The notes under the pieces are model-generated. The model was not told the origin of the DNA, made no database searches, and worked only from the letters and a program-made list of their open reading frames with translations. A program made the position numbers and the translations under genes. Shown in pieces: positions 59,000 through 64,000 of a DNA stretch of 64,000 nt. Source of the stretch: Tiliqua scincoides (Eukaryota; Chordata; Lepidosauria; Squamata; Scincidae); assembly GCF_035046505.1 (NCBI RefSeq), contig NC_089827.1:15003353-15067352 (forward strand), read 5' to 3'. Every line of letters begins with the position of its first letter. The first letter of the stretch is position 1.

Positions 59000-59228
59000 G
59001 CCGGGCTCTGCAGTGGGAGGGGCAGGGAAGGAGGAGTGGGGGTGTGGCCAGCCCTGCTGTCCCAGAGCGTGCGCTGGGCTCAGTCAATCAGAACAATGAC
59101 TTCTCCCCGGGAGCGCAGCTGAGCGCACAAGGCTGCTGGAGCGCTGGCCGCAGGCAGGGGATTGCTGGGGCTGCTGCGAGGTTATTGTCTGCAGGGAGAG
59201 GGACCAGGAGAGCCTCCCAGCCCTGAAC

Positions 59229-59265
59229 ATGTGGATTCCTACAGAGCACGAGAAATATGGAGTGG
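59229..59265 (+). CDS. DOCK4: DOCK4, dedicator of cytokinesis 4, coding exon 1 (partial gene)
   Basis: ATG opens MWIPTEHEKYGV and a donor G|GTGAGT follows after the first base of codon 13. This is the invariant N terminus of vertebrate DOCK4, just before its SH3 domain. DOCK4 is a large guanine nucleotide exchange factor for Rap1/Rac GTPases with SH3, DHR1 and DHR2 regions acting at the plasma membrane and cytoskeleton. Only 37 coding bases fall here; the next exon (human VIASFRGTVPYG...) is not seen downstream, which fits a long first intron. The head-to-head position with ZNF277 matches the mammalian arrangement and supports both calls. Confidence 0.94.
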
Positions 59266-59394
59266 GTGAGTCAGTGGCACGCAGGCAGGCGCCCCCTTGG
59301 GTGCACTTGGGTGCCCCCCACCTGCCCCCCTTTTGCTCCCCCCATCTCCCCAAGGCTGGCTGCAGTCCCAGCCACAACAGCTGCAATTTTGCAA

Positions 59395-60180
59395 CATAAT
59401 TTTGCAACCAGTTTTATGCAGGAACAGCATTATCTTAATACTACTATTATCCCAACAATAGTTTTATTTTGCAGTAATAAAATATAAGTTCACCATCATA
59501 ATTTTTGCAGGAATAGTATCAGGTCAATAGTACAGCTGTTAGTGTCATAGTGTTTTGCAACCATATAAGTTTGCAATTCTAGTTTTTGCAGCCATAGTAT
59601 TATTTTAAAAGTGCTATTATACTAACAATAGTAGCATTTTGCAATCATATAAGGCTGCAATCCTAACCACGCTTTCCTGAGAGTAAGTCCCATTGAACAA
59701 AATAGGACTTACTTCTGAGTAGACCTGGTAAGGATTGTGTCCCAAGTTTGCAATCATAGTTTTGCGTTCAGTATTTTATTAGTACCATTAGTATAGTTAT
59801 TAGTATATTAGTACCATTATATAGTTATTAGTATAACTATCGTACTGTTTTGCAATCATATAAGTTTGCAATCGTAGTCTTTGCAGGAATAGTGTTACCT
59901 TAATAGTACTATTATTAGTACAATAGTATTATTTTGCAATAATATGTTATTTTGCAGTTGTAGTTTTTGCAATAATAGTAATATTTTAATAGTACTATTC
60001 TGACAGTAGTATTGTTTTGCAATAATATAATCTAATTTTGCTACCATAGTTTTTGCAGGAATAGTATCAATAGTACTAATATTCTAATGATAGTATTTTG
60101 CAATCATAGGCTTTGCAATAATATTTTAATAGTACTTTTATTAGAATAATAGTATTATTTTGCAATAATAGTTCTGTAAT
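59395..60180. repeat. degenerate ~80-bp AT-rich tandem array
   Basis: About eight or nine diverged units built on 'tttgcaatcatagtttttgc', 'ggaatagtattattttaata' and 'gtactattattctaacaata'. One 85-bp palindromic unit (about 59,662-59,752) has inserted into it. Starts 130 bp after DOCK4 exon 1. Confidence 0.75.
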
Positions 60181-60182
60181 TA

Positions 60183-60205
<23 letters not shown>
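60183..60205. repeat. (TG)n microsatellite
   Basis: Short TG run directly after the AT-rich tandem array. Confidence 0.9.
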
Positions 60206-60213
<8 letters not shown>

Positions 60214-60424
60214 TCACCACAGACCTTTGGTTCACACACCCCTTTTTTACCCTTTGATCCTCCGCCTAACCTTTTTCCTCTTATTGATCTCTTGGCCATT
60301 CTGCATTGATCTGATTACTTTCCAAGTGGATGGTGATTCCTGTTATAGGAGAAAGAAATAGCCTCGTCTCCCTCTTTCCCTTTTCCTGAAAAGTGACAAT
60401 TTTGGGCAGCATATATAAACCCCA

Positions 60425-60698
60425 TTTCCGTGCATGTCTACTCAGAAGTAAGTCCCATTGTGTTCAATGAGACTTACTCCCAGGAAATTATGGATAGAAC
60501 AGCAGCCTGACAGCCCAATCCTATGCCTGTCTGCTCAAAAGTAAGTCCCATTGTGTTCAATGAGACTTACTCCCAGGAAAGTATGGATAGGATTGTGGTC
60601 TTAGGCTGCAAACCTATCCATACTTATCAGAGAGTAAGCCCCAGTGACTATAATGGGGTTTATTTCTGAGTAGACATGCACAGGATTGGGCTTTTATT
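60425..60698. repeat. cluster of three ~85-bp palindromic units
   Basis: Two units in one direction ('gtctactcagaagtaagtcc' ... 'cccaggaaagtatggatagg') and a third inverted. Well conserved. Confidence 0.75.
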
Positions 60699-62705
60699 TT
60701 GATTATTATAGATGTGGAGTGAAGAAAGAGAAGATGTGGGAAGTCTTTTTTTTTTTATTTCCCCCCCCCCCTTTTTCCAAGCATTGGCTACCATCGAAAA
60801 GAGGCCAGTGTGGCTTCTTTTGAATATCAGGCTTGTAGATTCTTGAAACAATGTACTATAGTCTCCCACTAAGCATCTTTCAAATCTACTCGTGGTCCTC
60901 AACAGCAGAAGAAGCTGCCTTGCGATTCTTTGCAAAAATGTATCATTTTGGACGTGGGATTCAAATCCGGGCTGAATTTGGTGTAAATACAGTAGTGAGA
61001 GGCACCAGTGCGCAGCCGAATGTGGTGGATGCGAGTGTTTTTGTTTTTTGAATCTGGGTAGTAACCTACTTCCAGTAGTGATGTGTTGTTTTTTTTTTTT
61101 GGGGGGGGGGGGTTAATGGAGTACAAAAGAGTCTGGAATACACAAGAAGGCAAGCAGGGGTGATCTATTATCAGTTAGAGAACTTGCAGTCCTCTTTTTT
61201 GGGAGGAAGGGAAATGGCTCTCATCCTTTTCCACAAAAGGTGAACAACAAAGGATGTTAGATGCTGACTGATGAATGTGGAATTTCTCATCTTTCTCCTT
61301 TTCTCCCGCCTCCCAAGAGCAAAATGTAGGATTTCTTTGAATTTTATTTTAAAACACATATTTTGTCCCTCGTTTTCAGCCCCTCACAGTGGACCTCCCC
61401 AATTACAGCTTGGGACTGTTATTTTTCTGGTGGTCGCCGAACAGATCTCCCTTTTAATATGGCATTTTAAGAAGGCAGCAATTTCCTCAGTGGCACCCCT
61501 TTTGCTTTTTAAAATGGTGAACACACATAATCACGGGTGTTTTGGACAGCAGATGTTGGATGATGGGTGTCTTCCCCCCCCATCTCTGCATGGGGGATGG
61601 GGTGTGGGTTTCCTGGACAAGTGATGAAGACTGCTTATTGTTTTTGACCCCACCTAAGAGAGCGTTGATACTTGCTAACTGGTTTGGCGCAATAGCAACT
61701 GCTTTGACCAGTTTTGCAGGTGATGGACATGACCAAATTGCCAGCCTTGCATCTTGGACTATGCCCCACACATTGAGTTGTGGATGCAACGGCACATTCC
61801 AGCTAGCATGTAAAGACTTCTCCTGCATGTGGTCTCTCTGTGTGTGTTTAACAATGAGCACAGGAGCCAAGACCCATTTGATGCAACTTGCCCCATTTGG
61901 AAAAGAGCCCAGATGCTGCTCTCTGACCCAAATGTTAAATTATAGACATCATTGATGGGATTTATTTCCTTGACTTCTGTTCTGTGCCCAGATATTGCTG
62001 GGTTGCTAGATATTGCTTAGTCCTCCTGTTGGCCTTTGGTGGGTGTGTAGTGTGGGGGGGGGGGAAGAGACTTCATGCACAACCCTATAGATCTAGGCAC
62101 ATGGCTTTAAAAATTGCGCTTGTGTCTCCTGAAATTGCATGTGGGATTTTACTAGTCATGTATTTCAAGCTATAATGTTTGTTTTTAAAAAACATGCCTG
62201 CAAGGAAGTAGATTTCTCGTGAAACATTGTATTTAATAAACAATGAACAATATGACTGCAATTTTTTTTCCTTAATTGTGTCAGAAGAGGAAGGAAGGGG
62301 TGCATTTTGAAGTGGAATTGCCACCTGAATAATGCCCTTTTGCTTAAAAAGAAACTCCCTACCTGGTTAAGTTTGTGCTGGTTGAGCCTGATGTTCCCCC
62401 TCAATTGCTGGCGGGGGTGTGACAGTGTGGCTATGTTACTATTCTTGCAATCTTAGTGCTTGCTGAAGAGAAAATATTCACTTTTGGACATGCCCTTGAT
62501 CTAAGTCCTGTTTCTTGAATTGCTCTCAGAAAGCTGCAGCATTACACAGATAATTTCTGTGTAATGTACAAGCATATTGTCACGGGTTGAGTAGAGTATA
62601 TCCATGGCTTAGGAGTCAGTGTTGACTTTCCTATGTTGCCTGTGCAAATGCCAGAAAGGCCCTTTGGAACCTGTTTTGCTAATGAAGCCACCAGAGAAGA
62701 TGTGG

Positions 62706-62884
62706 GAGCATGGTGGTGGAACACACGTCTTGCATACAGAAGGTCCAGGTTTTGTTCTCAGCATCTCTAATAAGGGCTGTTGGAAGATCCCCACCTGAAA
62801 CCCTGAGAGTCTCTGCTAGCCAAACCTGTGCTCATTGAGCCAATGTCCTGACTCTTTTTAAGGCAGCTTCCTTTGTTGATCGTA
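62706..62884 (+). mobile_element. tRNA-derived SINE (squamate type, L2-partnered style)
   Basis: 'tcttgcatacagaaggtcca', a worn B box (GGTTTTGTTC), 'cctgaaaccctgagagtctc' and the end 'taaggcagcttccttt' match the lizard SINE that normally reads 'gcatgcagaaggtccc ... ataaggcagcttca'. Old copy. Confidence 0.7.
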
Positions 62885-63139
62885 CTGAACTTGCTTTAGT
62901 TTCTTCATCTTTAAAAAAAAAAAAAAAGGAATGCTGTTCAGGGTCTTGCGATTTGGTGCTCTATAGGTAGATCATAAAAAGTATTCCCAGGGTAATATTG
63001 TGCAGTTCTCTGATTTTATACAAGCTTAACAGCTGTGGATGACACTTCATTATTTTCCACTGATTTACACATTATCATTTCAAAGCACTGTTTGAATATG
63101 CTTTTCAATAGGTTTTTGTCTGCTGGCTGGGGTGTGCAG

Positions 63140-63213
63140 CCTGGCCCTATTTATAGCCGCTCAGAAATAAGTCTCATTGAGTTCAATGGGACTTGCTCCC
63201 AAGCTAGGGCCAA
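63140..63213 (+). repeat. ~85-bp palindromic interspersed unit
   Basis: 'gctcagaaataagtctcatt' and 'caatgggacttgctcccaag' halves. Confidence 0.6.
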
Positions 63214-64000
63214 CCCAGATGTGGTGTTATGATTGATACTGTGTGTTTTTTAAGTGTAAATAGCAGCCTCAGGCTTCTCCCTTGGGTACAGAGGCAGGGA
63301 ACTTTAACCTTTTGCCTCTGCTGAAGCCTCCATCTGCACTGGGGCTTCCCACAGCTGTTGTTTGCCCTAGGAAGGGATTTTTGATTGGTGCCAATTGTAG
63401 TTTTCTTGCCAGGATTAATACCACTCTGGATTAGGACCACAGCAGTTAAATGTTGCAGCTCAGATTGGGGCACCCTGCAACGGCTAGTTGTACTAAAGCA
63501 AACATGTAGGTCCAAACACTAAGCCTATTGTTGTGTCTAAGTGTACAGTGGATAGCAGCCTCGCAGCTCAATTCAGAGTATGTTTGCGCCAAAGAAACGT
63601 CCTTAGAATTCTTGGACTTGCTCCCTAGTAAGAGCACATAGGATTGCAGCCCTGTTGCCTGATCCTATGCAGACTCGTATGAAACTTGGCTCACTGTGGT
63701 ACCCTGTATGGGATTATAGTCCTATAACACTGGTTCTCAAATTTATCTTGAGTGAAATGCCCTTCTTTCTGCTGGTGTCAGTTTGGAATCTGGGAGTAAG
63801 TGCTGATGATGCGCAATGTGTTGACGTCATTGGTACTTAGTTCATGTTCCACAACCAGGAAGTGACCCAAAAATAAAAGGTAAGGAAGATATGGAGGATA
63901 GGAGGCTCCAAAAGGCCCTGAAAATGCTGCACATGATGCACAGCCCATGGAGTAGAATCTCTGCTCCTCAGTCTGTCATGTCATGGTCATACTTTAGACC

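Larger units (their letters stand above)
58787..59228. promoter_or_regulatory. bidirectional ZNF277/DOCK4 promoter, CpG-rich
   Basis: The 442 bp between the two start codons are GC- and CpG-rich, free of recognisable repeats and lack a TATA box in either direction. This is the usual make-up of a divergent housekeeping promoter. It must contain both 5' UTRs and both start regions. CpG richness continues a little into both first exons. Confidence 0.85.
59266..64000 (+). other. DOCK4 intron 1 (start)
   Basis: No further exon is seen. It holds the tandem array 59,395-60,180, a (TG)n run at 60,183-60,205, palindromic units at 60,425-60,698 and 63,140-63,213, a tRNA-derived SINE at 62,706 and hAT-like ends near 63,725. 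The 60,700-62,700 stretch is mostly unassigned apart from short homopolymers near 60,745-60,780, 61,088-61,112 and 62,910. Confidence 0.8.

Noticed and set aside
58743-59407. Long frames in both directions across the promoter
   Set aside because: CpG-rich DNA lacks stops by chance. Apart from the two first exons no frame matches ZNF277 or DOCK4.
63822-63829. Perfect TGACGTCA CRE site
   Set aside because: It lies in a hAT-like repeat zone where TGAYGTCA strings are part of the family sequence, so a regulatory role is not supported.

Overview
The window is vertebrate nuclear DNA, almost certainly from a squamate reptile. Two host genes are recognisable. A Sauria-type tRNA SINE, a tRNA SINE of the kind common in lizards and snakes, L2- and CR1-like LINEs, a DIRS element and many hAT and Tigger-like DNA transposons point to Squamata. 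I cannot name the species.

ZNF277 lies on the minus strand. I could place all 12 coding exons (12,909-58,786). They give an unbroken 441-residue protein with five C2H2-type zinc fingers; every intron is GT-AG and the phases agree throughout. From the opposite side of a roughly 440-bp GC-rich gap, the first coding exon of DOCK4 starts at 59,229 on the plus strand and its intron 1 fills the rest of the window. The two genes are therefore head to head on one bidirectional promoter, as in mammals. The gap holds a CCAAT box and an ACTACA..CCC element of the ZNF143/THAP11 type.

Layout: 1-12,500 is intergenic DNA downstream of ZNF277, mostly repeats. 12,909-25,407 holds exons 12 to 5. Intron 4 (25,408-36,455) carries a broken DIRS retrotransposon (about 25,733-32,615, minus strand) with inverted terminal repeats and an internal complementary region. 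It is itself interrupted by two hAT elements with perfect 8-bp target duplications and by one small palindromic MITE. A foldback palindrome, a Tigger-like element and a truncated L2-like LINE follow. Exons 4 to 2 lie at 36,456-39,255. The 19.5-kb intron 1 is a patchwork of hAT copies, a CR1-like LINE, a 5S rRNA-derived SINE and a degenerate tandem array. DOCK4 intron 1 begins with another degenerate tandem array.

The most interesting non-host signal is a partnership of retroelements. An Ingi/Vingi-like LINE (two copies), a 5S rRNA-derived SINE and a roughly 480-bp non-coding element all end in the same short 3' sequence, which suggests that one LINE machinery moved all three. Several near-perfect hairpins derived from DNA transposons are also present.
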